From Pirellulaceae bacterium (lineage in GTDB: Bacteria > Planctomycetota > Planctomycetia > Pirellulales > Pirellulaceae), in contig BPJU01000005.1 of NCBI GenBank assembly GCA_026004775.1, positions 186,001-250,000 on the forward strand: a stretch of DNA of 64,000 nucleotides. Reading direction: 5' to 3'. The notes under the pieces are model-generated. The model was not told where the DNA came from. It did not search any database and saw nothing but the letters and a program-made list of their open reading frames with translations. A program made the position numbers and the translations under genes. Positions 28,888 through 37,779 of the stretch are shown in pieces. Numbering within the stretch: the first letter of the stretch is position 1; every line of letters begins with the position of its first letter.

Positions 28888-30249
28888 GTGACCAGAAACG
28901 ATAAGGAGATCGCGTCCGCCGTACGGGAAGCTCTGGCGGACCGAGTCGGCAGTCAAGCCGTTGAATTGTGGTTCAGCGACGCCCAGATCCAGATCCAAGA
29001 CGGGCAACTGCGCATCGGCGTGCCGCATGCGTTCCAGGCGGAACATTTGAAACGGCGGTTCCGCCACCAATTGCAAGAGGTGTGCCAGCAGTTCGCCGGA
29101 CCGGAGGGGGCGGTTGTTTTCGACGTGGTGGGCCTGCCACCATCGCGTTCTGAAGGGCCGACCGAGCCGACACCGTGCCGGGTAGCCCGTACGGAACCGA
29201 TTGTCACAACGGCAAACGGGACGCGGACAGAACTGGTGGAGTTTGTCGTGGGTGAGGAATATCGCATGGTGCTGGCCTCGCTGGACGTCGTCCTGGCTCA
29301 CCCAGGCAAAATCACTCCACTTTACGTGCACGGCCCGACCGGTTGCGGCAAAACGGAGTTTTTATCCTACGTGCGTCGATTGGCTCGAGGCCGTGCCGGG
29401 CTGAAGCGCATTGTCAGCGTGTCGGCCGAACAGTTCACCACCGAATTCCTGGAAGCCCTGGATGGACGCGGCTTGCCGAATTTCCGCAGGAAGTTTCGGG
29501 ACGTGGAACTTTTGCTGATCGACGATCTTCAGTTTTTTTCGGGCAAGAAACAGACGCTGATCGAATTGCAAAACACGATCGACTCTCTGTTACGCGCCGG
29601 CCGGCAATTGGTATTGGCCGCCGACCGGCCGCCGGGCGAGTTGAGCGAGTTTACCGCCTCGCTGACAGCCCGCATGGCAGCAGGCTTGGTCTGCCGCCTT
29701 CCTTATCCGGGGCCGGAAACGCGCCGCCAGATCGCTCGACGTACCGCGGGCCGTCTGGGCGGATTGTCCGACGAGCTGATTGAACTCATCGTGGCGACGT
29801 TCGATCAGGATGCACGGCAGGTGGTAGGAGCGGTGAATCGGATCCTGGCGATGAGCCGGGTGTTGGGACGGGAACCTTCCTTGGAGGAAGCCCGCCAAGC
29901 TCTTTCTGACTTGCTGGCCGAGCAGAAGAGGCCGGTGGGGCTGGCCGATATCGAAACGGCAGTGTGTACGGTGTTCGGCATTGAGCGCAGGCAGTTGCAT
30001 GCCGAGGGGCGGGATCGATCAGCCAGCCATCCGCGCATGCTCGCCATGTGGCTGGCTCGCAAGTACACCCGCGCCGGCCTTACGGAAATCGGGCGCTACT
30101 TCGGCCGCCGCAGCCACAGCACCGTCCTGAGCGCTCAGCGACAAGTCGAACGATGGCTGGCTAACGGAAACACTCTCCACGCCGCCGGGCGCGACCTGCC
30201 GGTGCAGGAAGCCGTCCGGCGAGTGGAATCCCAACTGCGCACTGCATAA
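28888..30249 (+). CDS. dnaA: Chromosomal replication initiator protein DnaA
   Basis: DnaA binds origin boxes and opens the DNA for replication. The GTG at 28888 gives 453 residues. An N-terminal domain I-like part (EIASAVREALADRVGSQAVELWFSD region) is followed by a short linker and the AAA+ domain. Walker A is GPTGCGKTEF at about 150-159 and Walker B is LLLIDDLQFFSGKK near 210. The C-terminal domain IV holds the DnaA signature around GRRSHSTVLSAQRQVE near residue 406. The Walker A differs from the usual GLGKTHL (Cys and Glu instead of Leu and His), so a specialised paralogue is possible, but all domains are in order. An intrinsic terminator follows. Confidence 0.87.
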   Translation: MTRNDKEIASAVREALADRVGSQAVELWFSDAQIQIQDGQLRIGVPHAFQAEHLKRRFRHQLQEVCQQFAGPEGAVVFDVVGLPPSRSEGPTEPTPCRVARTEPIVTTANGTRTELVEFVVGEEYRMVLASLDVVLAHPGKITPLYVHGPTGCGKTEFLSYVRRLARGRAGLKRIVSVSAEQFTTEFLEALDGRGLPNFRRKFRDVELLLIDDLQFFSGKKQTLIELQNTIDSLLRAGRQLVLAADRPPGELSEFTASLTARMAAGLVCRLPYPGPETRRQIARRTAGRLGGLSDELIELIVATFDQDARQVVGAVNRILAMSRVLGREPSLEEARQALSDLLAEQKRPVGLADIETAVCTVFGIERRQLHAEGRDRSASHPRMLAMWLARKYTRAGLTEIGRYFGRRSHSTVLSAQRQVERWLANGNTLHAAGRDLPVQEAVRRVESQLRTA

Positions 30250-30275
30250 GCCAATCCACCGCGGGCAGGCACAGT

Positions 30276-30295
30276 CGGCAATAATGCCGCTTTTT
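30276..30295 (+). terminator. Intrinsic terminator of dnaA
   Basis: CGGCA at 30276-30280, loop ATAA, TGCCG, then CTTTTT. The stem is short (5 bp) but is followed by five Ts and lies 27 bases past the dnaA stop. Confidence 0.6.
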
Positions 30296-30306
30296 GCCCT
30301 GGCCGG

Positions 30307-31608
30307 TTAACTCCACGTCGTCTTGCCGGGTATGGCTACCGGCGGCACCACCACGTCTCCCCATTCATACTTGGCCGGCGACAAATCGACCGTCGATTGC
30401 ATCGCCTTCTCCCAAGTGATGACCTGCCCGGTGTAGCACGCTTCTCGGCCCATGATCGCCATCATCGTGCTATAGGCCATGTAGACGCCGTTGTTGATCG
30501 TTCGCCCTTCGCGCAGCGCACTGAAAAGCGCCTGGTGTTCCAGGTCGTACATGCTGGGCCGATCCCCCGTGTACCGCCAGGCGGTGCCGGACCGAGGTTC
30601 GATGGTGTTGGCCAGCACGCGTGCCGTTCCATTCGTGCCCCACACGTAATCTTCCGTTTCATTGAAACAATTGGCCATCTGCCGCGTATAGGCGAAGGCG
30701 CGCGTGCCGTTGGGCCACTCATAGCAGACCGCAAAATGGTCGTAAATGTTTCCGAATTCCGGCCCCGTCCGCACCTGCCGGCCTCCTAGACCGTAACAGA
30801 GCTTGGGCGGCTGGTCCTTCATGATCCACAGCGCTTTATCCAAGCTGTGTACGTGCTGCTCGACAATATGGTCGCCCGACAGCCAGGTAAAATAGAGCCA
30901 ATTGCGAATCTGATATTCCATTTCACTCCAGTGAGGTTGCCGGCCGCGATGCCAGAGCGTGCCGGTCAGGTAGTTCTCCTGGATCGTGATGATCTCGCCG
31001 ATCGCTCCGTCATGGATGCGCTTCATCGTCTCCAACACGCCCAGGTCGTAACGCCAGCAGAGCCCCGAGACGATGGTCAAGCCTTTTTGCCTCGCAAGTT
31101 CCACCGTCTGGAGCACCTTCCCCACCCCCGGTGCATCGACCGCCACCGGCTTCTCACAAAAGATGTGCTTGCCCGCCTGGACCGCAGCTTCCAGATGTGC
31201 GGGCCGGAAATGCGGTGGGGTACACAAGAGCACCACGTCCACGTCGCTTTCCATCACCCGCTTGTAACAATCAAAATCGTCGAAGCAGTTCTCATCCGGA
31301 ACCTGCACCCGATCAGCTACCGGCTGGCGAGCGAGGATGCGGCGGCTTTGTTCCAGCCGATCACGGAAAATATCGGCCATAACGGTCAATCGGGTGTTCG
31401 GGTCGGCGCGCAGAGCGTTGACGGCTGCGCTGGTGCCCCGGCCGCCGCACCCAATTAACCCCACCTTCAATATGTCACTTCCGGCGGCATGCACCGCTCG
31501 TTGCCAAGCCAGCGTCCCGGTCGCACCCAACACCGCAGCCGCTGACCCTTGCAAAAATCCCCGTCGTGTCGCACCCTGCCCATGACTTGCCTGTTGATCG
31601 TTTTTCAT
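30307..31608 (-). CDS. Tat-exported Gfo/Idh/MocA-family oxidoreductase
   Basis: NAD(P)-dependent sugar or sugar-derivative oxidoreductase, exported folded. The N-terminus has a twin-arginine signal, TRRGFLQGSAAAVLG, with cleavage near VHAAG. The Rossmann domain follows at LKVGLIGCGGRGTSAA (about residue 48). The family motif CEKPVAVDAPGV is near 150, where the Lys of EKP is the usual catalytic/cofactor residue. Length 433 is typical of the large exported group in planctomycetes. The substrate cannot be told from sequence; sulfated polysaccharide or cyclitol catabolism is common for relatives. It converges with dnaA. Confidence 0.9.
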   Translation of the reverse strand: MKNDQQASHGQGATRRGFLQGSAAAVLGATGTLAWQRAVHAAGSDILKVGLIGCGGRGTSAAVNALRADPNTRLTVMADIFRDRLEQSRRILARQPVADRVQVPDENCFDDFDCYKRVMESDVDVVLLCTPPHFRPAHLEAAVQAGKHIFCEKPVAVDAPGVGKVLQTVELARQKGLTIVSGLCWRYDLGVLETMKRIHDGAIGEIITIQENYLTGTLWHRGRQPHWSEMEYQIRNWLYFTWLSGDHIVEQHVHSLDKALWIMKDQPPKLCYGLGGRQVRTGPEFGNIYDHFAVCYEWPNGTRAFAYTRQMANCFNETEDYVWGTNGTARVLANTIEPRSGTAWRYTGDRPSMYDLEHQALFSALREGRTINNGVYMAYSTMMAIMGREACYTGQVITWEKAMQSTVDLSPAKYEWGDVVVPPVAIPGKTTWS

Positions 31609-31876
31609 GCCGATTTTCCCTTTTTCTTACAACGTCCCTTGCCTTGGCACCGCAGAGACTGCCGGCGATGGCACCTCCGCCGACAAGAACCCACGGCGTC
31701 GTTACTTCATCGACAATACACGCCCGCCGGTTCGCATCGCCTACCCGTTGAGATTCAAGCCCGGCAACCAACCCAACGGCGCCCCACAACATATCAACGC
31801 ATCCACATTAACATATACCACCGGTGCCGGGAATCTTGCCCCGCGTTTTGCCACACGGCGTCTGGTGAGCAACGCC

Positions 31877-33046
31877 TCAGGGGCGCAGGCGGCTCATGTA
31901 CTTGATGAATTCCGCCTCCAGTTCTTCCAGGTCGCCGACCATCTCCGAGAACCGGCGCACACGTTCGGCCGGAGCATCCTCCTCCAAAGGCTGTTTCTGC
32001 GAGAGACTCTTCAGGTACTCGACGAACTTCTCGGAGCGGCGGTTAAGGAGAAAATAAGTAAACGCCCACGCTTCCGAGTAGGCGTCGGCAACGGTAGCCG
32101 GATCGTGGAAGCGAGCGTCATCCGTGAGAAGCCCGATCAGCGCATCGGACCGCCGACCGGCCAGCTTCTCACGAAACCGCGTCCAGTGCAGGCGATTTAC
32201 GGCATTGACCGTGCGCCAGCCCCGGTCGCTGCGCAGATCGGGTGTCTCAAAATAGGTGGCCAATCCTTCGCTGACCCACATGGGATTACCGGCAAAGCGC
32301 ACTTGCAAGCCGCTGTTGTAAGCCAACTGGTGCGTAGCTTCATGTACGATCGTAGCTACCAGCCGCTCGGCTTCCGGCTGAGCGAGCAGGAGGTTCAGAT
32401 GAGTCGTGCTGCGCAATTGAGGCCGCAGCCGCTTCAGCTCGTCGGCCCCGGTCAAATCGTACATCGCGATGCGGTTCGTTTTCATGCTGTAGTAGCCGAT
32501 GATGCCGTGGGCCGCCTGGCCGATTTCATCGGTGGCGTACCCGAGAAACCGCTCGCGGCTGTCGAACACCACGGCCACCAGCGGCATTTGCGGTGGTTGG
32601 AGTTCCCATCCGCGGATTTTCCAAAAGTTAAAAAACGTCTTGAATAGCCGCTCAAACAGCGATCCGCACCACTGAGCATAGGCCGGTGAGGTGTTGTAGA
32701 CGATCAGGTAATGTTGCGTATGGAAGACCGAATAGCCGGGCATTTCGGCCAGCAACCGCTCGGCCAACTGCTGCCGGTCCAACAAGGTGAAGGGACGGTC
32801 GTCTCGTTGGCGCGACTTGATTTCCTGCGGCTGAAGCGGCCAAATCATCCCGTCCGTCGCCAGCAGCAGCAGCCCCCCGTCCTGCGCCTCAACCAACGGC
32901 ATTCCCACCAGTTCGTGACGCCGCCCTTCAACCTCGACAACCAGCGTCTCTACGGCTGCCACAGGGGGCCCGGTAACAACCAGGACTACCGCCAGCCACA
33001 CCCAGGCGAACACCTCGTCCTTCGATCGCTTCCACGCGCGTCGCAT
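31877..33046 (-). CDS. DUF1570-type secreted zinc metalloprotease-like protein
   Basis: Start at the ATG at 33046, giving 389 residues beginning MRRAWKRSKDEVFAWVW, a signal peptide with cleavage near PPVAA. Residues 35-85 are a small domain; the remainder is gluzincin-like. The zinc motif HExxH is HEATH at 235-239, and the downstream WVSEGLATYFE supplies the glutamate ligand. The preceding LIVYNTSPAYAQWCGSLFERL segment is typical of DUF1570. These proteins are abundant in planctomycetes and presumed periplasmic, but substrates are unknown. The permease gene ends 120 bases upstream on the same strand. Confidence 0.85.
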   Translation of the reverse strand: MRRAWKRSKDEVFAWVWLAVVLVVTGPPVAAVETLVVEVEGRRHELVGMPLVEAQDGGLLLLATDGMIWPLQPQEIKSRQRDDRPFTLLDRQQLAERLLAEMPGYSVFHTQHYLIVYNTSPAYAQWCGSLFERLFKTFFNFWKIRGWELQPPQMPLVAVVFDSRERFLGYATDEIGQAAHGIIGYYSMKTNRIAMYDLTGADELKRLRPQLRSTTHLNLLLAQPEAERLVATIVHEATHQLAYNSGLQVRFAGNPMWVSEGLATYFETPDLRSDRGWRTVNAVNRLHWTRFREKLAGRRSDALIGLLTDDARFHDPATVADAYSEAWAFTYFLLNRRSEKFVEYLKSLSQKQPLEEDAPAERVRRFSEMVGDLEELEAEFIKYMSRLRP

Positions 33047-33165
33047 GACCAACCCGTCTTCCAATCTGCCCCAACAGCCGAGCTGTTCCAAAATACCGGT
33101 ATTCTTCGGTGAACCTACTGCTGCAAACTCGCTTCCCAATCCTTATTGTAACGCAGTGCGGCGCA

Positions 33166-34866
33166 CTACCCAGTAGGATGTTCTGGATGCCCGGCTCGGT
33201 CTTTGCCATGCCATCCCGTATGGATCAGTCCCACCCAGGTAACCAGCACGATACCGCAACAGCCCAACAAGTGATACAGACACAGCACGGCTTCTTTGTC
33301 GCGTACGCCGGTGTGCATCAAGTTGGCAATCCGCACCGCCACTGTTTCGGCGCCCGGCGGGATGACGATCAGCGTTGCGGCCAATTCGCCCGAAGCATGC
33401 GCCAAGGCCAGCACCAGTGCGACAGCGGCCGGAGCGCGGGTCATCGGCCAGACGACTTTCCCGATAAAACGCCGCCGCGGAACGGCTTCCAGAAAAGCGG
33501 TTTCCCAATAAGAGCGCGGCACATTGCGCCACGCCAGCACCAGAACGATCCAGCAGAGAGGCCAGCCTCTTAATGCAGCCGCCACTATCGGAGCAAATAA
33601 TGTCTGGTCGAAGAGCCACACCAGTGCGTGCCAGCCCGGTAGGCGAAGGGCTGCGGTCAGCCCAATGCCGACTAACGGACCCGGCAGCAGCGCAAGCACC
33701 ACCGCCCAGCACCAGCCACACGCTTCCGGTCGCTTCCCGAAGACCACAGCCAACAACGCGAAACTACTGGAGACACCCAAAACAGCCGCTGCCGCGCTGA
33801 CGACGAGTGTGCCGTAGATTTCCTGGCGAAAGTCACTCCAACCGCTGCTCCATTTTTCCAGGAAGCGCTGCCATGACCAGTGGCGAGCGCCGGAGGCATC
33901 ATAAAGCGTCCCTGCTTCTATCCAAAGACTACCCACCGGCACCAACAACACGCCGATCACAATCAGTACCAACAGCGCGGAAGCCCACCAGAGCGCAGGT
34001 TGTCCGGTTATTATCGGTTCGGCAAAAACCGCATCCCATCGAGCGCTTCGCCAGCGTTCCGGTTGCCAGATAAGGCTCACCAACAGCCCGCCGGCCAAAA
34101 CTGTTCCGGCGGCCATCTTTACCGCACTCAGCGCGTCAGTACCGATGGCGAATCCTGTGTACAGTTGACGGGCCACGGCGGGAATCAGATAAAGATCGAC
34201 CACGAACAATTCCGTGGCAGCCACGATGGCAGCCCACGAAGTGGCCAGTGCCACCCACGGTAATAGCTCAACCGATATCACGTGCCGGAAAACCCGGCCT
34301 CGACTGGCCTCCAACACCGCGCTTTCCAGCACCGTGCGGTCGATCTGATTGATGCCGCATCGCAAGATCCACATCGCCCACGGCATAGCGGCCATCACAT
34401 GGATCCACAGCGCAGCTCCCCACCGCCATAACCAGGGGTCGTGACTGGAGGCTACTCCCAGAGCCTGCCAGCCCCACCAGGCGGCGCCGGCCTGCCAGGC
34501 AGCCGCTTGTACGTAAACCGGCACAAACAAGAGCAGGAACCACACCAGCCAGGCTGCGTTGCGGGCCGGCCGATGAGCCCACAGGTGCAAAGGCAGCATC
34601 AAAATAGAGACGGCGCTGGTCAGAATCGCCACAAGCCCGGCAAACAGCAAAGTGGTATAACAGGCGGCTCGATCCGCCGCTTCGGCGCTCGCCCACCAGC
34701 CCACTAGAGCCGCCAACAACAGAAGAACCACTGCCCGGCGCGGCCGGCTGAAAAGAAAATGTGTTGCAGTGCCTCGGCTGGTTGCCAACACCCTGGATCC
34801 AGTGACACGCGGAACAGCTCTGGGGAGCCGGCCCGCACCTGACTTACCGGCGCGGCCGATCAACAA
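33166..34866 (-). CDS. ABC transporter permease with two fused transmembrane domains (iron/thiamine type)
   Basis: A 566-residue membrane protein with about 12 hydrophobic segments arranged as two copies of the binding-protein-dependent permease domain, like FbpB/ThiP. The cytoplasmic EAA-type loops are visible as LESAVLEASRGRVFRHVISVE near residue 180 and WETAFLEAVPRRRFIGKVVW near 455. No ATPase or solute-binding gene lies next to it, so the partner proteins must be encoded elsewhere and the substrate is open. The start is uncertain: the frame opens with TTG codons and no good ribosome binding site. Confidence 0.85.
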   Translation of the reverse strand: MLIGRAGKSGAGRLPRAVPRVTGSRVLATSRGTATHFLFSRPRRAVVLLLLAALVGWWASAEAADRAACYTTLLFAGLVAILTSAVSILMLPLHLWAHRPARNAAWLVWFLLLFVPVYVQAAAWQAGAAWWGWQALGVASSHDPWLWRWGAALWIHVMAAMPWAMWILRCGINQIDRTVLESAVLEASRGRVFRHVISVELLPWVALATSWAAIVAATELFVVDLYLIPAVARQLYTGFAIGTDALSAVKMAAGTVLAGGLLVSLIWQPERWRSARWDAVFAEPIITGQPALWWASALLVLIVIGVLLVPVGSLWIEAGTLYDASGARHWSWQRFLEKWSSGWSDFRQEIYGTLVVSAAAAVLGVSSSFALLAVVFGKRPEACGWCWAVVLALLPGPLVGIGLTAALRLPGWHALVWLFDQTLFAPIVAAALRGWPLCWIVLVLAWRNVPRSYWETAFLEAVPRRRFIGKVVWPMTRAPAAVALVLALAHASGELAATLIVIPPGAETVAVRIANLMHTGVRDKEAVLCLYHLLGCCGIVLVTWVGLIHTGWHGKDRAGHPEHPTG

Positions 34867-34893
34867 TCACCCTGTGATCAAGGATAGCGGTGG

Positions 34894-35802
34894 TCAGCGA
34901 GCCTGAGCAACCGGTGACTCGTCGGGCAAATATTCTTCGACATAACGTGCCAGGTATTTCACACAACTGTCCGGCCCATGGAAGCCGATCACCGTCTCAT
35001 CCCAGTCGATCTGCCGGAAAAGAATGCGTCCCTCGTCGATATCGAATTTGATTATCCCGTTGGCCAATTGCTGCATCAGTTGGATTTGGATCCGCGGGTC
35101 GTTGACGGGGGTGAGAACTTGCGTCTTGACGGAGATGGTAGCCACCCCGGTCTTGACCGACTCAAGAGTATACAGTTGCCGTGTCTTGACGCGTTTTACT
35201 CGGCCATCGGGCAAATAAAGCGCAATTTCGGTGGGGAATTCCCATTGGTGTCCGACAGGTACTTTACCTCGAGGAAGAGGCGTGGTGATTTGGCCCAGCC
35301 CGAAATTCGGTATGGGTTTAAAATCCTTGCGAGCGTAGACTTCGCCGAATTGATCGACGGTGACGATCGAGATCGTGGCTCCCACAGACTCGGCCGCCAA
35401 CTCGTATTCTGGCGGAGGGTGTTTATCGGTGAGGCTGTTGTAGGAGACCTCCGGCCGGCCGGTGACCTTCTGCCACATATCGACCGATTCGACGACGTGT
35501 TCGAATTGCACGCGTCCGTCGGGGTCAGTCCCCAACACCCGCCAGACGCGGACCGAGTTACTCCGGGACTTGGATTCCTGGGTCACACCGCGGATGCGCG
35601 TTTCGGTGGTGACCAGATGAACCACACGCGATCGTAACGGCTGGTCGGGATGGAACTGGTACTTGAGTTCGTAAAGGTCGCCGGCGGAAGTGGCTTCGCC
35701 CGCACAGACGGTGTTCGGCAAGAGCAGGGCACTCCAGCAGCAGGCCAGCACTATCCACGTCGTGTTTTCAAGGTTATGCCGTACCAGCAGCCCTACGCGC
35801 AT
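34894..35802 (-). CDS. Exported protein of unknown function
   Basis: A 302-residue protein; the ATG at 35802 follows GGGAGG. A signal peptide is visible (hydrophobic residues 15-34, cleavage near VCAGE). The mature protein is beta-rich: YELKYQFHPDQPLRSRVVHLVTTETR-type strands cut here to YELKYQFHPDQPL, then GRVQFEHVVESVDMW and LPRGKVPVGHQWEF. It resembles a lipocalin-like or DUF6263-like secreted fold, but I cannot assign it firmly. The permease gene starts 27 bases downstream, so the two are probably co-transcribed. Confidence 0.72.
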   Translation of the reverse strand: MRVGLLVRHNLENTTWIVLACCWSALLLPNTVCAGEATSAGDLYELKYQFHPDQPLRSRVVHLVTTETRIRGVTQESKSRSNSVRVWRVLGTDPDGRVQFEHVVESVDMWQKVTGRPEVSYNSLTDKHPPPEYELAAESVGATISIVTVDQFGEVYARKDFKPIPNFGLGQITTPLPRGKVPVGHQWEFPTEIALYLPDGRVKRVKTRQLYTLESVKTGVATISVKTQVLTPVNDPRIQIQLMQQLANGIIKFDIDEGRILFRQIDWDETVIGFHGPDSCVKYLARYVEEYLPDESPVAQAR

Positions 35803-36195
35803 AAGGCACCTCCCTGGCCTTAGGTCACTTCATTCCGGAATGGCAGGCTTATAAGCTCCGCCTCTGGCTACGTCAATGCGAATTGGCAGCTTAAGTTTCA
35901 CCGTTTGAGCCTCCTTCACCGGATCCGTCTGAAAACCGACTCTTTCCGTGACACAATGGGACCGACGGCGATTTTTTCACGCCGGAATTGTAGGACATAG
36001 TTGTCTTGGCATTTGGACTTTGGACTTGCTCTCGTGAGATTTGACCTTGCTGCGGTACGGCAAAAGAGAGTATTTTTCCGCCGCTGCGGGGCACCTGGAG
36101 TGCTGCGGTCGAACCGGCACTCGCGTGAAGTAGAACCACGACTGAACACCGCGACTGCGATCGTCTGCACCCATCGGGAACTTGAGGAACTACGG
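35803..36195. other. Divergent intergenic region
   Basis: About 390 bases between the exported protein gene (minus) and the lipoprotein gene (plus). Short open frames on both strands are not convincing. Promoters for both sides are expected but not resolved. Confidence 0.4.
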
Positions 36196-36855
36196 ATGAA
36201 ACCCGAAATCCCACACAGCTGCCGCTTGGCTCTGACGGCTGCCACTGTCTTGCTGAGCCTGCTGGTGTTCGCGACCTGTGCCGGCTGCATCGGCATCGCC
36301 AATTGGATCCTGTGGGGGATCCACGGTGAAAAAGTGCCGGCCGCCTACACGGGTCTCCAGAACAAGCGAGTGGCGATCATTTGCGCGACGCGCACGACCG
36401 CTTTTGAACCGACCGGTATCACCGGCAATATCGCCCGCCAGGTGGCTGAAATCCTCCAGCGTGAAATCAAGGGCATCCAGATTGTCCCGTTGGAGGAGAT
36501 AGCCGATTGGATCGACCGCAACGACTGGTCAGAGATGGACTACCGTGAAGTGGGGCGAGGCGTCAAAGCCGACAAAGTGGTGGCCGTCGAATTCGAATAC
36601 CTGACATTCCAGGACGGACCGACAACGGTGCGGGGGCGTGCTTCGTTCTCGGTCTCCGTGTATGACATCGCTACCGGAGCCCGCGAATTCCACCGCGAAG
36701 TTCCCGAACACGTCTATCCGACCCAAGCCCCGGCCTCGATGTCACCCGTGCAATTCCGCGCGCTTTACACCAGCCGGCTGGCCACCATGATCGCCGAGTA
36801 CTTTTACGACCACGACTTCACTCAGAACTTCGGCCTGGACGCACTGGCTCATTGA
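36196..36855 (+). CDS. Lipoprotein of unknown function
   Basis: A 219-residue protein with a GAGGA ribosome binding site. A lipoprotein signal peptide is clear: a hydrophobic core LTAATVLLSLLVFATCAGC with candidate lipid-anchored Cys near residue 28 or 31. The mature part reads as a small alpha/beta domain (VAIICATRTTAFEP, IARQVAEILQREIKGIQIV and DKVVAVEFEYLTF), a pattern that recalls proteins computing on envelope stress or LPS-assembly-like LptE/TolB N-domains, but this is not firm. No neighbour suggests a pathway. Confidence 0.75.
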   Translation: MKPEIPHSCRLALTAATVLLSLLVFATCAGCIGIANWILWGIHGEKVPAAYTGLQNKRVAIICATRTTAFEPTGITGNIARQVAEILQREIKGIQIVPLEEIADWIDRNDWSEMDYREVGRGVKADKVVAVEFEYLTFQDGPTTVRGRASFSVSVYDIATGAREFHREVPEHVYPTQAPASMSPVQFRALYTSRLATMIAEYFYDHDFTQNFGLDALAH

Positions 36856-36946
36856 CCTGCGCGCTCGGCTCATTGGCCCTAAAGCGGTCCGACACTCCAC
36901 GGGTGTGTGGGCGGAGCAGCTTGGACGTCGGCGGCGGCCGGGCCTA

Positions 36947-37726
36947 TCAGTCACACACCACCAGCCGTCGGATCGCTGTGGCTCGCCCCGTCTGTTCGTC
37001 CACGTCAACCAGCGTTCCGTGCATGCGGACATCGCCTGTAGCCACGTCGAAACTGGCCGGTACGAAAGTGAGTGTGGCCTGAAGTACCCGATCGTAGCGG
37101 CGGCCCAGAACCCCGTCATGCGGGCCGGTCATGCCTACGTCACATTGGAAAGCCGTTCCCCCGGGAAGAATCATTTCGTCGGCTGTCGGCACGTGCGTGT
37201 GAGTACCCAACACGGCGGTACATCGGCCGTCCAGATAACGTCCCATCAGTTGCATATCGCTGGTGGCTTCCGCATGGAAGTCCAAGAACCGGATGCGCAC
37301 CTCAGACGGTATCTGCTCCAGGACTCGATCGGCTGCCGTCCAGGGACAATCGACCGGTTTCATGAAGAGCCGCCCCAAGAGGCAAAAAACGGCAACCGGT
37401 TGCCCGTTGGACGCTTGAACCACGGTCCAGGTCCGGCCGGGCGCTTGAGCCGGCAGGTTGGCGGGCCGTACGATGTTCGATTCGGTTTCCAAGACTCGTT
37501 CGATTTCCCGGCGGCGAAAGACGTGGTCACCCAGCGTGATGCAATCGACTCCTGCCTGGCACAATTCCCGATACAGCTTGGGCGTTAATCCCGATCCGTC
37601 GGCGGCATTTTCGGCATTGGCGATTACCAGGTCCACCTGTTCCCAGGTTCGTACTGAGGCGAGCCGCCGGACGATGATTCCCACCCCAGGAGGTCCTACC
37701 ACATCGCCAATCATCAAGACGCGCAT
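36947..37726 (-). CDS. ymdB: YmdB-family metallophosphoesterase
   Basis: YmdB proteins are dimetal phosphodiesterases, shown in Bacillus to hydrolyse 2',3'-cyclic nucleotides. The protein begins MRVLMIGDVVGPPG with the metal-binding GDVxG motif, continues with NAENAADGSGLT near residue 37 and GDHVFRRRE near 66, and has the late His motifs FHAEATSD near 147 and GTHTHVPTAD near 171. Length 259 is normal. It lies 53 bases downstream of rny on the same strand, the arrangement known from Firmicutes, linking it to RNA decay. Confidence 0.92.
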   Translation of the reverse strand: MRVLMIGDVVGPPGVGIIVRRLASVRTWEQVDLVIANAENAADGSGLTPKLYRELCQAGVDCITLGDHVFRRREIERVLETESNIVRPANLPAQAPGRTWTVVQASNGQPVAVFCLLGRLFMKPVDCPWTAADRVLEQIPSEVRIRFLDFHAEATSDMQLMGRYLDGRCTAVLGTHTHVPTADEMILPGGTAFQCDVGMTGPHDGVLGRRYDRVLQATLTFVPASFDVATGDVRMHGTLVDVDEQTGRATAIRRLVVCD

Positions 37727-37779
37727 AGGGTCCTCGTTCGCCGAGCCCGCAAACGGTGCATTGGCCGGCAGCCGATAGT

